Position numbers and translations under genes: made by a program. A stretch of DNA of 33,725 bases. Origin: a virus. The stretch covers positions 1-33,725 of IMG/VR virus record IMGVR_UViG_3300009703_002891, one strand, 5' to 3'. Positions 1 through 7,046 of this stretch are shown here, one piece after another; position 1 is the first letter of the stretch; each line of letters begins with the position of its first letter. The notes below the pieces were generated by a model that saw nothing but the letters and a program-made list of their open reading frames with translations, was not told the origin of the DNA and searched no databases.

Positions 1-348
1 CAGGCCCAAGTGGTCGAAGTTGCGCAGCATGTCGGACAGCTGGCGAGCGAACACCCGGCGCGCCATCGTGACCGAGGCGGTGTCCGAGGCGACGTCGAAG
101 ATCGTCGCGTTCGTGCCCTCGGTCGCGGCGACGAAGTTGTCGACGCCCCAGGCGACCGAGACGATGTTTTTCGCCAGGGCGCCGGCCAGGCGCTCACGCC
201 CGAGGAACCCCGAGGCGAGGACGGGGTTCGCCAGGATGCCGCCGGCCGATCGGTCGGCCAGGGTGAGCAGAAGGGCTTTGGTCAGGGACGCGACGAGGAG
301 GTCGGTTCCTGGTTCGGTCGTAGTTCGAAGCGGATCGTTGGCGCCCAT
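1..348 (-). CDS. Major capsid protein, 3'-truncated by window edge (left copy)
   Basis: This is the N-terminal 116 residues of the major capsid protein whose complete copy lies at 32559-33494. The ATG at 346-348 is preceded by a GGAGA ribosome-binding site. Compared with the complete copy, I see about 21 base changes in the shared coding part and only one amino-acid change (Ser versus Thr at residue 34). Both versions are therefore under purifying selection and represent real genes. The gene runs off the left edge. It is most likely the same locus as the right-hand copy, seen in another strain, rather than a second capsid gene. Confidence 0.85.
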   Translation of the reverse strand, partial: MGANDPLRTTTEPGTDLLVASLTKALLLTLADRSAGGILANPVLASGFLGRERLAGALAKNIVSVAWGVDNFVAATEGTNATIFDVASDTASVTMARRVFARQLSDMLRNFDHLGL

Positions 349-424
349 TTGGGGATCTCCAGCACGAGGAAGGTTCGTGGCCTGCGCTGGATTTCGGGGG
401 CGACCCGTGGCCTATGTATCCTCA

Positions 425-453
425 GCCATACGACAGGGCGCGGCCGATGTCAA
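425..453 (-). promoter_or_regulatory. Probable sigma70-type promoter of the capsid gene (left copy)
   Basis: Reading leftward, TTGACA (448-453) is a perfect -35 box, followed after exactly 17 bases by TATGGC (425-430) as a -10-like element, upstream of the capsid start at 348. The -35 box sits in the loop of the hairpin at 432-465. The whole element is unchanged in the right-end copy, although flanking sequence has diverged. The -10 match is only moderate. Confidence 0.55.
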
Positions 454-465
454 CCGCGCCCCGTC
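432..465 (-). terminator. 12-bp stem hairpin between scaffold and capsid genes
   Basis: The arms 432-443 and 454-465 form a 12-bp GC-rich stem with one G-T mismatch and a 10-base loop that contains TTGACA. It starts 10 bases after the scaffold stop codon. There is no following T tract, so it is not a classical intrinsic terminator. It could attenuate read-through, stabilise the 3' end of upstream mRNA, or be an operator over the capsid promoter. Confidence 0.45.
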
Positions 466-474
466 CTGGTCGGG

Positions 475-1170
475 TCAACCGCCCCGAACGGCCTTCAAGA
501 AGTCGCCCATGGTCCCGGCCGACTGCACGGCGTCGAGTTGCGTGTTCGTGCCCTCCTTTCGGACGATGTTCTGGTCGACCCGAAAGGCGCCTGCAGCGAA
601 CCCAGGAACGACCACGCCCCCGGTTCCCTGGTTGCCCTCGGTCTTCGGGGGCGGCGCCTTCGAGGGTTCGGGCAAGTAGGGCGACAGGGTGCGAGGCAGG
701 GCCGGGGCCTCGGCCGCTTTCGGGTCGGCCCGGTGCGCCTTGACGGCCTCGACCTGCGACTGCCACCAGGCAAGGGCCGAATCGCCCCGGGCGTCCTCGG
801 GCAAGCTGTTGCGGTGCGCGCGCAGGGCAGTCCGGCCGGGGCCGTCGAGGCCAGCGTCTACCAGGCCGAGGTCGATTTGATGCCGGCCCTGCAGCTGCGT
901 GGCCTGGTCGGCGGCCGCTGCTTTGATGCGGTCGACCTCGGCGGCCGCGTTCGTGCGCAGGGTGTCGAACTCGCCGCGCATGGCCTGCAGGGCCTCCTCG
1001 GCGGCCTTCCTGCGCTGGTTCGCTTTGAAAAACTGGCGATAGGGCACGGTCTGACCCGACCCCCCGCCCTCGTCGTCGAGGTCGTCGCCTTTCGGTGTCC
1101 GGTCGAGTAGCTGCGTGAACTTGGCCAGGAACCCGTCGAAGTCGGGGGTTTGCGGTTTCTCGTCACCCAT
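475..1170 (-). CDS. Scaffold-like protein
   Basis: This 231-residue protein is encoded directly between the portal and the capsid genes, the usual place of the capsid scaffold, which guides shell assembly and then leaves the prohead. The N-terminus is acidic, residues about 45-95 are a charged Ala/Glu/Arg-rich helix likely to form a coiled coil, and a Pro-rich linker near 150-175 leads to a short C-terminal segment. The ATG at 1170 follows CCTGAGGAGGA, a strong ribosome-binding site formed by the last codons of the portal gene, three bases upstream. No protease motif is visible. The assignment rests on position and composition; a tail-less minor head protein is the main alternative. Confidence 0.7.
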   Translation of the reverse strand: MGDEKPQTPDFDGFLAKFTQLLDRTPKGDDLDDEGGGSGQTVPYRQFFKANQRRKAAEEALQAMRGEFDTLRTNAAAEVDRIKAAAADQATQLQGRHQIDLGLVDAGLDGPGRTALRAHRNSLPEDARGDSALAWWQSQVEAVKAHRADPKAAEAPALPRTLSPYLPEPSKAPPPKTEGNQGTGGVVVPGFAAGAFRVDQNIVRKEGTNTQLDAVQSAGTMGDFLKAVRGG

Positions 1171-1173
1171 AGT

Positions 1174-2514
1174 CTATTCCTCCTCAGGATCGGGATCGGG
1201 TGGATTGTCGAGCGCCTGCGCGACCTCTTCGAGGTACAGCACCCCGGGCGCCCGTTCGGGGAGATTGAGAGGTTCCATGCCCTCGGTTGCTTCCGAGGCG
1301 CGGTTGGCAATGGCGGCCAGGCGGCGCAGCACGAGGCCGTCGTGCCCCCTGCAGTCGGGGAACGTCTGAGCGATGAGCCGTTCCATGGCCCGGCGCTCGG
1401 TCTCGGTCGGGTCGCCGCCGGTGCCTTCGAAGTCGACCGGGACCCCGAGGGCCGACAGCAGGCCGAGTTCGTACAGGCGGACGGCGCGGCCCGTGACCTC
1501 GACGTCGGCCCCGGGTTTGTCCTGCCAGTGGACCGGGGCCTGTGAGGGGTTGGTTCGCTGCCAGATCACCACGGTCGACGGGCCGGTGTAGATCCCTTTC
1601 GTGTTCGTCTCGGCGTCGCTCGACGTGCCTGAGACCTCGGCGCCCTCGACGTTCCTTTGCGGGTGTCCCGCATCCCGGACACCGGCGCCCCAGTGGGTGT
1701 AGAGGGCGGCTGTCCGCAGGGTGCCCTCGACGAGCTCGATGTTTTCGTACACCTCGCGAGGGTCGCCGCTGATCACGATGCGGTGAAAGGGTCGCCCGAT
1801 CGGGAACCGGTCGGTTGGGGCGTAGCGCCAGGGGTACGCGTCGCCCTCGAAGGTGCGGCCGGTCGCGGCCTGCGTGACGTCGGTTTTGCCCTCGAAGATC
1901 CGGTAAGACGGGTCGTCGATGTTCGTCAGGTCGTACACCTCGAGCACGTCGACCGCCTTCCCGTCGATGAGGCGCCGCCGTCGATGCCGGATGACCGTCG
2001 GGGCCAACGGGTCCTCGGACGCATACTCGACGTCGAGGTCGTCGGGCGTGACCAGCTGCGCGAACGGCCGGCGGGACCGGTCGCCCCAGCTGAGGAGGGT
2101 TCCTGCGAAGTTGCACCCGAGGCGGAACCGCAGAACCTCACGGGACACCGTGAGGAGGCGCGTCGGCAAGGGGCGGCCGTCGGCCTGCGCGTAGCGGTCA
2201 ACGGTCACACTGGCCGACATATCGCCGATCATGGCGGCCAGGCGGGGGTCGAGGTCGTCGACCAGAGGGGGTACGAGGTAGGCCTGCGCCAGGCGGCCTA
2301 CGTAGGCCTTCAACGGGTTCCGAGTGAGGTCGACCGGGCCGAGGGTCGCGGCGCCCTCGCCGAGTTCGGCCTGAATCCTTTCGAGGACGTCGACCACATG
2401 ACGGCCGCGCAGCATCCTGACGCGTAGCGCCAACTCCTCACGGGGCGACCGCTTGACGTTGCCCTTGTTGCCTGGCGCCGCGAACGCGCCCCCGACCTGT
2501 ACCAGTGCGCCCAT
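1174..2514 (-). CDS. Portal protein
   Basis: This 446-residue protein lies directly downstream of the large terminase and upstream of the scaffold and capsid genes, the standard portal slot. Portals form the dodecameric ring at one capsid vertex through which DNA passes and to which terminase docks. The sequence is a mixed alpha/beta protein with a long helical C-terminal part (after about residue 340) and an acidic tail ending DPDPEEE, consistent with the SPP1/HK97-type portal build, at typical length. The ATG at 2514 is preceded by AGGAGG seven bases away, overlapping the terminase stop. The family call comes mainly from gene order and overall character. Confidence 0.75.
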   Translation of the reverse strand: MGALVQVGGAFAAPGNKGNVKRSPREELALRVRMLRGRHVVDVLERIQAELGEGAATLGPVDLTRNPLKAYVGRLAQAYLVPPLVDDLDPRLAAMIGDMSASVTVDRYAQADGRPLPTRLLTVSREVLRFRLGCNFAGTLLSWGDRSRRPFAQLVTPDDLDVEYASEDPLAPTVIRHRRRRLIDGKAVDVLEVYDLTNIDDPSYRIFEGKTDVTQAATGRTFEGDAYPWRYAPTDRFPIGRPFHRIVISGDPREVYENIELVEGTLRTAALYTHWGAGVRDAGHPQRNVEGAEVSGTSSDAETNTKGIYTGPSTVVIWQRTNPSQAPVHWQDKPGADVEVTGRAVRLYELGLLSALGVPVDFEGTGGDPTETERRAMERLIAQTFPDCRGHDGLVLRRLAAIANRASEATEGMEPLNLPERAPGVLYLEEVAQALDNPPDPDPEEE

Positions 2515-2518
2515 GGGT

Positions 2519-3952
2519 CTACCTCCTCGTGCCCTCGGTCATGTCGATGACGACGTAACGCAGGGCGTCAAGGCCATCTTTGCACGGGTCCTTTGTAGAC
2601 CCCTGCCATTCCTGAATATCCCGGCGCAGGTGAACACAGGACGGGTCGATGCTGAACCGGTCGGGCCCGTCGGCCATCATGCCGTGAAGTTCTGCGAACC
2701 CTTCCCACATCGGGTGTAGGTGTTTGGCCGGTTGATACATGCGCTGCAGGGCTTTGGGCAACTTCTCGAGCCACCGGTGCCCCTTGCCGACTTTGTGCCC
2801 GAGGGCCGAGGCAATGGCGCGCTTGAGGAAGAGGTTCGACTGCCTCGGGCCGTATGACGATTTGGAGTGTGCCCGGTCGCCGATCCAGACGTCGATATCG
2901 CGCAGGTCGTAATCGCCTCCGAGGAGGGGGCCGGCCCGGTCGATCATGTCCAGGACACCCCGGGCGTGGTCCTCGGTTTTCGACGAGGTCGCTTTGTACT
3001 CGGCGACGACGTGCACGGGGGCGATCGGTTTGCGGCGGTTGCACGCGATGAGGGCGGCCCGGGTCGCGCCGGGTTTGTTGCCGTAGTCCAGGCCGATCCC
3101 GAGATCCCACCCGTTCGACACATCGCGGGTGCGGACCAGGTGAGGGCCCCAAACGCGCATGAAAAACGCGGTGTCTTTGACGGGGTAGCGACTGCGCCCC
3201 ATACGCATCTCTACGGACAAGGCCGATAGGCCGCCTTCGAGGTCGTCGATTTCTTGCTGCGTGACCCACGGAACCTCGACGATTCCCCCGCGGGGGGTCA
3301 CGGCATCGAGGGTCAGGGGAACGTGGATCTCACCGGCGAACGGCTTCGACTGGTCGTCGACGAGATCCCAGAGGTAGTCAAGCTTCGTACACGTTCCCAT
3401 CGTGGGCGTGAACCCGACATACATCCGGCCGCCCCGACCGAAGAGGCGCGGCCAGAGCTCGTCGTGCACGTCACGGGGCAGGGGCTCGTCGGTGATCACC
3501 ACTTCGGAGCGGGGGCCGGCCAGGGTCTCGGCGTTGAAGACGGCGCACACGAGGGTTGACCCCTTCCCGGGGCCGCCGACGATGTCGTACACGGTTTCGC
3601 GTTGGCCCTTTAGGGCGCCGTCCTCGAATCGGACTTTCGGCCTAAACCAGGATTTGTCGACCGACTTCCACAAGTATCCCAGGGTCGCCCCGATTTGCTT
3701 CCACGTTCGGCCGGCCAGGATGACGACCCGTGACCGGGAGTTCTGCCAGTGCAGGGTGCCCTCGATGGCCCGGCGCACGAGCTCGGCCAGGACGACGGAT
3801 TTCCCGATGCCGTTCGCGCCCCAGGCGACCGTGAGGCGGTAGTCGGATTCGAGGATCCGGCGTTGGGGGTTCGTCCAGCACCGGACAGGCACACCCCGGG
3901 CAAGCGCCCGACGGCGCCGCGCACCCGTGACCAGGGCGCGCCGCGCGTTCAC
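2519..3952 (-). CDS. terL: Terminase large subunit
   Basis: This 477-residue packaging motor combines an ATPase with a nuclease. Walker A is WGANGIGKS at residues 44-52, Walker B with the catalytic acid is VVITDE at 151-156, and GFTPT near 180-184 fits the coupling motif. The C-terminal RNase H-like nuclease has candidate metal ligands Asp289 (GLDYG), Asp359 (GDRA) and the Asp pair in the final KDGLDALRY segment. I place the start at the GTG at 3950-3952, which overlaps the upstream gene's stop as GTGA, because upstream residues look like read-through. The product cuts concatemers and drives DNA into proheads. The neighbouring TerS candidate and portal support this. Confidence 0.93.
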   Translation of the reverse strand: MNARRALVTGARRRRALARGVPVRCWTNPQRRILESDYRLTVAWGANGIGKSVVLAELVRRAIEGTLHWQNSRSRVVILAGRTWKQIGATLGYLWKSVDKSWFRPKVRFEDGALKGQRETVYDIVGGPGKGSTLVCAVFNAETLAGPRSEVVITDEPLPRDVHDELWPRLFGRGGRMYVGFTPTMGTCTKLDYLWDLVDDQSKPFAGEIHVPLTLDAVTPRGGIVEVPWVTQQEIDDLEGGLSALSVEMRMGRSRYPVKDTAFFMRVWGPHLVRTRDVSNGWDLGIGLDYGNKPGATRAALIACNRRKPIAPVHVVAEYKATSSKTEDHARGVLDMIDRAGPLLGGDYDLRDIDVWIGDRAHSKSSYGPRQSNLFLKRAIASALGHKVGKGHRWLEKLPKALQRMYQPAKHLHPMWEGFAELHGMMADGPDRFSIDPSCVHLRRDIQEWQGSTKDPCKDGLDALRYVVIDMTEGTRR

Positions 3953-4179
3953 CTCGGCGCCGTCGTCGTAAACCACCCGGAATCCCACCACCCGAACCGC
4001 GTGTCGACCATCCACCCCGACCCGCAATTGCGCTGCGACCGGATCGCTATGACCGACACGGGGCGGCCTTCCTGGCCGCGGGGCGGGCCGCCGGGATTGT
4101 CGACAACCCACCACACAGTCGCGCCGACCTTGAAGGGGGGCGACGGTTGCCGGGTGATCGGTAGGTTTTCAGCTGCCAC
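3949..4179 (-). CDS. Small hypothetical protein between terminase genes
   Basis: This predicted protein has 76 residues and is rich in Trp, Gly and Val (VGATVWWVVDN near the N-terminus, FGWWDSGW near the end), which suggests a small beta-barrel or SH3-like fold. The GTG at 4177-4179 is eight bases after GAGGGG; a TTG at 4183-4185 that overlaps the upstream TGA is the alternative start. The 3' end overlaps the terminase start by 4 bases, so translation is probably coupled. I do not recognise the family. Its position suggests a packaging accessory role, which is inference only. Confidence 0.6.
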   Translation of the reverse strand: MAAENLPITRQPSPPFKVGATVWWVVDNPGGPPRGQEGRPVSVIAIRSQRNCGSGWMVDTRFGWWDSGWFTTTAPR

Positions 4180-4181
4180 CG

Positions 4182-4592
4182 TCAATCCCCCTCGACCAGG
4201 CGCAGGCCCACACGGCGCAGGGTCGGCGGCGAGGTCGTCCCGTCGAAGGTGAGGCCGAGGCGCCGCGCCCACTCGATGACGTACCGTTCGAGGTCGTCAT
4301 CACTTGCCGCGGCCGCGTCCTCATCGATGAGGGTCCCCCACTCCTCGGGGGTCATGGCCTCGGGGGCGGCCTCGTCGGCCTCTTCGACGGCCGCGCGTTC
4401 GGCGGCGCGTGCGAGGTCGTATTCAAGGCGCAGGGATTGGCCCTGGCGATGCAGGGCGGCGACGGCCGACCACGATTCGCATTTGCGGGCCGCGCGGCAG
4501 TCGGCGGCGACCTGGCGTCCTGCCTTCTGCAGCCAGCGTTTCCGGGCCGGGTCGGGCGGGGGTAGGCCGCCGTGGCCTTTGCGGCGTGGCAT
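4182..4592 (-). CDS. Possible terminase small subunit
   Basis: This 136-residue protein has a basic N-terminal third (residues 1-60, many Arg/Lys, helical, plausible DNA-binding segment), an acidic Ala/Glu-rich middle and a C-terminal helical segment (EWARRLGLTF). Small terminase subunits bind the packaging site through an N-terminal helix-turn-helix and oligomerise through a helical centre. This size and order fit that design, and the gene lies two genes before the large subunit. The ATG at 4590-4592 overlaps the preceding TAA by one base (TAATG). No diagnostic motif is visible, so the call is by context. Confidence 0.4.
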   Translation of the reverse strand: MPRRKGHGGLPPPDPARKRWLQKAGRQVAADCRAARKCESWSAVAALHRQGQSLRLEYDLARAAERAAVEEADEAAPEAMTPEEWGTLIDEDAAAASDDDLERYVIEWARRLGLTFDGTTSPPTLRRVGLRLVEGD

Positions 4593-4819
4593 TAGCGGCC
4601 CCCGTCGAGGGTTTGGCGCAGCATGATGACGACATTGTCGGCCGCGGTGATCACGCGTTCGGCGGTCGCCCTGGCGACAAGATGACACCCCGGCGCCGCT
4701 GCCATCACACGCAACCCACACGAGGCCAGCGCCGTAGCGACGGCGCTCGGGTCGATCGGTTCACCGTCGCCGCGTTCGACCTCGAATGTGTAGCGGCGTG
4801 CGGTCGGCGGCCCGCTCAC
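4592..4819 (-). CDS. Small hypothetical protein
   Basis: This protein has 75 residues starting at the GTG at 4817-4819, which overlaps the stop of the upstream gene as GTGA. The sequence shows a beta-rich N-terminus (RRYTFEVERGDG) and an amphipathic C-terminal helix. No known domain is recognised. It belongs to the chain of overlapping small genes ahead of terminase and is probably co-translated with its neighbours. Confidence 0.6.
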   Translation of the reverse strand: MSGPPTARRYTFEVERGDGEPIDPSAVATALASCGLRVMAAAPGCHLVARATAERVITAADNVVIMLRQTLDGGR

Positions 4820-5283
4820 GATGCGCCCCCGTCGGGCGCCGCTTCGAGGGCGGCGACCAGGGCCGCGGCCTCGGTCGGGGCGATAGCTTCGACGCGCCAC
4901 CCATCCGAGCCAGGGTTGAGGCGTTGAACCAGCCAGTCTTTGTCTGCAGGGCAGAACTCGGTCGAAAGAAGCTGATCACTCCAAGCATCCCGAACCAGCG
5001 ACCGCAAGCATCCGACGGTCGCCGGGTCGGTGAGGTCGGGCAAGTAGGGAAGCCGGAGCCTTCCCCGACCCGAGGACACAAATACCAGTTTCCCGGCCTG
5101 GTCGCGCATCCCTCGCCACTCGCCCTCGACTCGGCCCCGCTGCTCGAGCAGGCGCACGCCAGGCAACCAGGATGTCAGAGGCACGCACGCAACGGCGCGC
5201 GCGCCGAGGGCGGCCAGGCCCCCGCGGGGACCCTCTTCGGGCGCGGTTGAGGCGACCCCATTTTTAGCATCGTTCACATCCAC
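4816..5283 (-). CDS. Hypothetical protein, 155 residues
   Basis: The GTG at 5281-5283 follows AGGAGG with eight bases between, so this start is well supported. The product looks globular: a beta-containing middle (residues about 65-82), then a helical segment starting DPATVGCLRSLV and an Ala-rich C-terminal helix. It has no membrane segment or recognised motif. It lies between the replication-side small genes and the terminase region; its function is unknown. The last bases overlap the next gene as GTGA. Confidence 0.65.
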   Translation of the reverse strand: MDVNDAKNGVASTAPEEGPRGGLAALGARAVACVPLTSWLPGVRLLEQRGRVEGEWRGMRDQAGKLVFVSSGRGRLRLPYLPDLTDPATVGCLRSLVRDAWSDQLLSTEFCPADKDWLVQRLNPGSDGWRVEAIAPTEAAALVAALEAAPDGGAS

Positions 5284-5296
5284 GGTATTACCCTCC

Positions 5297-5662
5297 TCAT
5301 GGAAATAGTAGACCCTCGGGGGGGTCGAGAATCGACAAGCTATCTACCACCGGGCTCCCTACCCCCCCCGGGGGGGGTCTATGGGCCTCGGGCCCGCCCT
5401 CGGCGCCCTGGTCGGCCCCTCGGCCTCGGGTCGCACCGTCGGGCGGCGACGGGGCGGCGCCCGGGGCCGGCGATGTGGCGGCCTCGTGGCGTGCGTGCTC
5501 CGTGTACTCTTCGAGAGTCAACTCTATGAACTCGGCCGCGTCGGCCATCCGGTGTTCGACCTGCTCTGCTAGGTGGTTGCGCAGCTTGAGGCGCGCCAGG
5601 GCGGCGCCGGCCTCGGCGATGCGTTGAAGGTGCCAGGCCGTTCGGTCGCGGGGTTCACCCAT
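5297..5662 (-). CDS. Hypothetical protein with disordered Pro/Gly tail
   Basis: This 121-residue protein has a helical N-terminal half (residues 3-62, with an amphipathic heptad-like pattern) and a low-complexity Pro/Gly/Ala tail. The tail is encoded by homopolymer-rich DNA, including a C8G8 palindrome. The ATG at 5660-5662 overlaps the upstream stop by 8 bases. The stop codon runs into the next gene's ribosome-binding site (TGAGGAGG). The homopolymers make a frameshift or assembly error in the tail possible, so the exact C-terminus is less certain than the N-terminal half. No function is recognised. Confidence 0.6.
   Translation of the reverse strand: MGEPRDRTAWHLQRIAEAGAALARLKLRNHLAEQVEHRMADAAEFIELTLEEYTEHARHEAATSPAPGAAPSPPDGATRGRGADQGAEGGPEAHRPPPGGVGSPVVDSLSILDPPEGLLFP
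5362..5377. repeat. C8G8 homopolymer palindrome
   Basis: Eight C then eight G form a 16-base perfect palindrome, 18 bases with the flanking A and T. A G7 run lies 38 bases away at 5318-5324. On the plus strand, 5370-5392 also fits a four-run G-quadruplex pattern (the G8 counted as two runs, then GGG and GGG with short loops). Such tracts are prone to slippage and to sequencing error. Confidence 0.8.
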
Positions 5663-5930
5663 CGGCGCCCCCAAACCGGCCCGCGATGGCCTCGCACTCG
5701 GCCCCGAGGGCAAGCGCAGGCCCCGGATCCCCTCGAAGCGACGTTGCCACGGCCCGCAGAATCCGCGACTGCATGGCCTGGTCGGCCGCGTCGATGGCCG
5801 GCGACGCGGCGACGGTGTCGAGGACCGTCGCTGCTCGCGCCGCGACCTGGCGACCGAGGTAGCCGCGCAGGTACGACCCGACGCCGAACGACACGCCGCA
5901 GGCACACAGCAAAAAACAGAGTTCACCCAC
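5655..5930 (-). CDS. Small membrane-anchored protein
   Basis: From the GTG at 5928-5930 the product has 91 residues. The first 25 are hydrophobic (VGELCFLLCACGVSFGVGSY), a likely single transmembrane segment, followed by a helical Ala-rich soluble part. Upstream in-frame starts (GTG 5939, ATG 5990) would lengthen the hydrophobic region but lack a clear ribosome-binding site and would overlap the preceding gene more. Function is unknown; an inner-membrane role such as superinfection exclusion or lysis control is possible but unsupported. Confidence 0.5.
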   Translation of the reverse strand: MGELCFLLCACGVSFGVGSYLRGYLGRQVAARAATVLDTVAASPAIDAADQAMQSRILRAVATSLRGDPGPALALGAECEAIAGRFGGADG

Positions 5931-6129
5931 GGCGCCACCCACAGCCAAGTTGAACCAGGGCCACGGTATCAACCGGGGTCCGGTCATCATCGAAGCATAG
6001 AATCGGTTCGCCTGGCCAGGGCCTCGACACTCGGCGCCCGAGGATCGTCGGCTTGCCCGGGTTCGCCTTGTCGTCGAGGCAGTCGAGGATCGCCTGCCTC
6101 ACCTGGCGCGCGCGTTCGGCGGTCGTCAT
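5923..6129 (-). CDS. Small hypothetical protein
   Basis: This 68-residue protein starts at the ATG at 6127-6129, eight bases after a strong AGGAGG. It is helical at the N-terminus (AERARQVRQAILDCLDD) and beta-rich at the C-terminus, ending VALVQLGCGWRRG. No family is recognised. The start overlaps the stop of the tiny upstream gene as ATGA, and the gene overlaps the next one by 8 bases, which supports translational coupling. Confidence 0.6.
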   Translation of the reverse strand: MTTAERARQVRQAILDCLDDKANPGKPTILGRRVSRPWPGEPILCFDDDRTPVDTVALVQLGCGWRRG

Positions 6130-6227
6130 CGTTTCGCCCTCCTCTTCGGACAGTTTGACCCGGCCTGGCGACCACATGCCGCACAACGGCCACCCCTGCT
6201 CGCCAGGGGGATGCAGGGCCACGTCAT
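6126..6227 (-). CDS. Tiny Cys-rich protein, possible zinc knuckle
   Basis: This 33-residue protein has four Cys spaced C-x9-C-x2-C-x8-C (residues 5, 15, 18, 27) and a basic C-terminus (CPKRRAKR), the look of a minimal zinc-binding nucleic-acid protein. The ATG overlaps the upstream stop and its own stop overlaps the next start, both as ATGA, and GAGGGG lies upstream of the start. It is short, so chance cannot be excluded. The alternative is a GTG-started extension of the following gene in another frame. Confidence 0.45.
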   Translation of the reverse strand: MTWPCIPLASRGGRCAACGRQAGSNCPKRRAKR

Positions 6228-6376
6228 CGCGACCCCTCGGCGCGGTTGCGCCTGCGCCGTTCTGCAGCTGCCTGGCGCACCGTCCACAGAGCGCTACAGA
6301 ACCACCCGAGGGAGAACACCCCGGCGGCCATGAGAGGCCACCATAGGGCGCCCCAGGGTGCGACGGGACCACTCAT
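6224..6376 (-). CDS. Small single-pass membrane protein
   Basis: This 50-residue protein has a clear hydrophobic stretch at residues 9-32 (ALWWPLMAAGVFSLGWFCSA) followed by a strongly basic tail (ERRRRNRAEGSR), so an N-out, C-in single-pass topology is likely. Both ends overlap neighbours as ATGA. The function is unknown. It is far from the amidase, so a holin role is less likely than a membrane-interference role, though neither can be shown here. Confidence 0.6.
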   Translation of the reverse strand: MSGPVAPWGALWWPLMAAGVFSLGWFCSALWTVRQAAAERRRRNRAEGSR

Positions 6377-6591
6377 GGGATCGCCTCGACCATGTGGTCG
6401 AAGGCTTTCACCTCGTCGACGAGCCAGCGGATACCGGCCTGTACCCGACGGCGGGTATGCCGGTTCTCTGACTGCTCTAGACATCGGCACGGGCCCGAGT
6501 GTCCCTGGCCTCGGGGCCGGCCAGGCACGAGCAGGACACAGGCGGCCGAGGCGCACCGGTGCGGGTTTTGTGGTCGTGTGGGGCCACTCAC
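6373..6591 (-). CDS. Small Cys/His-rich protein, possible zinc binder
   Basis: This 72-residue protein starts at the GTG at 6589-6591, overlapping the upstream stop (GTGA). The first half carries candidate zinc ligands: His12, Cys14, Cys19, then GHSGPCRC with a His and two Cys. The C-terminus is an amphipathic helix (RWLVDEVKAFDHMVEAI). A small zinc-binding protein that contacts nucleic acid or protein is plausible. No family is recognised. Confidence 0.5.
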   Translation of the reverse strand: MSGPTRPQNPHRCASAACVLLVPGRPRGQGHSGPCRCLEQSENRHTRRRVQAGIRWLVDEVKAFDHMVEAIP

Positions 6592-7046
6592 AACCACGCC
6601 CGCACAACCAGGCCGAGGAAGGCCAGGGCCAGCACCAGCACCCCGGCCCCGTGCATCAAAGCGGCCAGGGCGAGGAAGGGGCGGACGTCGAGGGGGCGAG
6701 GGGTGTCGATGGTGTCCGCCTCGGGGTCGGGTTGAAACGCTGGATCATGGGCTGGATCCCAGGCCAGGCGCGCCCCGATGCGGTCGGCGGCCGGGGCGAG
6801 AAAGGGGCGGTTTGTCGATTCGTTGTCGATTGGCGCCGCGGTTGCCGGGCCAACCTCACGGTCTGAGGCCTGCGCGGGACGGGCGGCGAGTTCGTGAAGT
6901 AGGTCGACGAGGTCGTCGCCTTTGTAGGTCGACCCCATCCACCCGCCCCCGGTCTGGTCTTCCCCGACCTCGAGCAGGATGGCCGCGGCCGCATTCAGGG
7001 CGGCCCGATCGGCGTCTGACACGAGCATGTAGCGGGGGCCGGTCAC
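6588..7046 (-). CDS. Hypothetical protein with C-terminal membrane anchor
   Basis: From the GTG at 7044-7046 (overlapping the upstream stop as GTGA) the product has 152 residues. A soluble N-terminal region, with a helical segment rich in Ala/Leu and a KGDDLVDLLHELAA helix, is followed by a Pro/Ala-rich linker and a C-terminal hydrophobic helix of about 22 residues (HGAGVLVLALAFLGLVVRAW). This is a tail-anchored layout. Function is not recognised. Confidence 0.6.
   Translation of the reverse strand: MTGPRYMLVSDADRAALNAAAAILLEVGEDQTGGGWMGSTYKGDDLVDLLHELAARPAQASDREVGPATAAPIDNESTNRPFLAPAADRIGARLAWDPAHDPAFQPDPEADTIDTPRPLDVRPFLALAALMHGAGVLVLALAFLGLVVRAWL

Larger units (their letters stand above)
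1..578. repeat. Left copy of imperfect terminal redundancy
   Basis: This segment matches 33147-33725 base for base apart from about 32 substitutions and one single-base length difference (counted by eye). It covers the 5' part of the capsid gene, the capsid promoter region and the 3' end of the scaffold gene. The copies are in direct orientation at the two window ends, as expected for an assembly of a circular or circularly permuted phage genome. The mismatches suggest that two strains contributed to the two ends. Confidence 0.9.
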
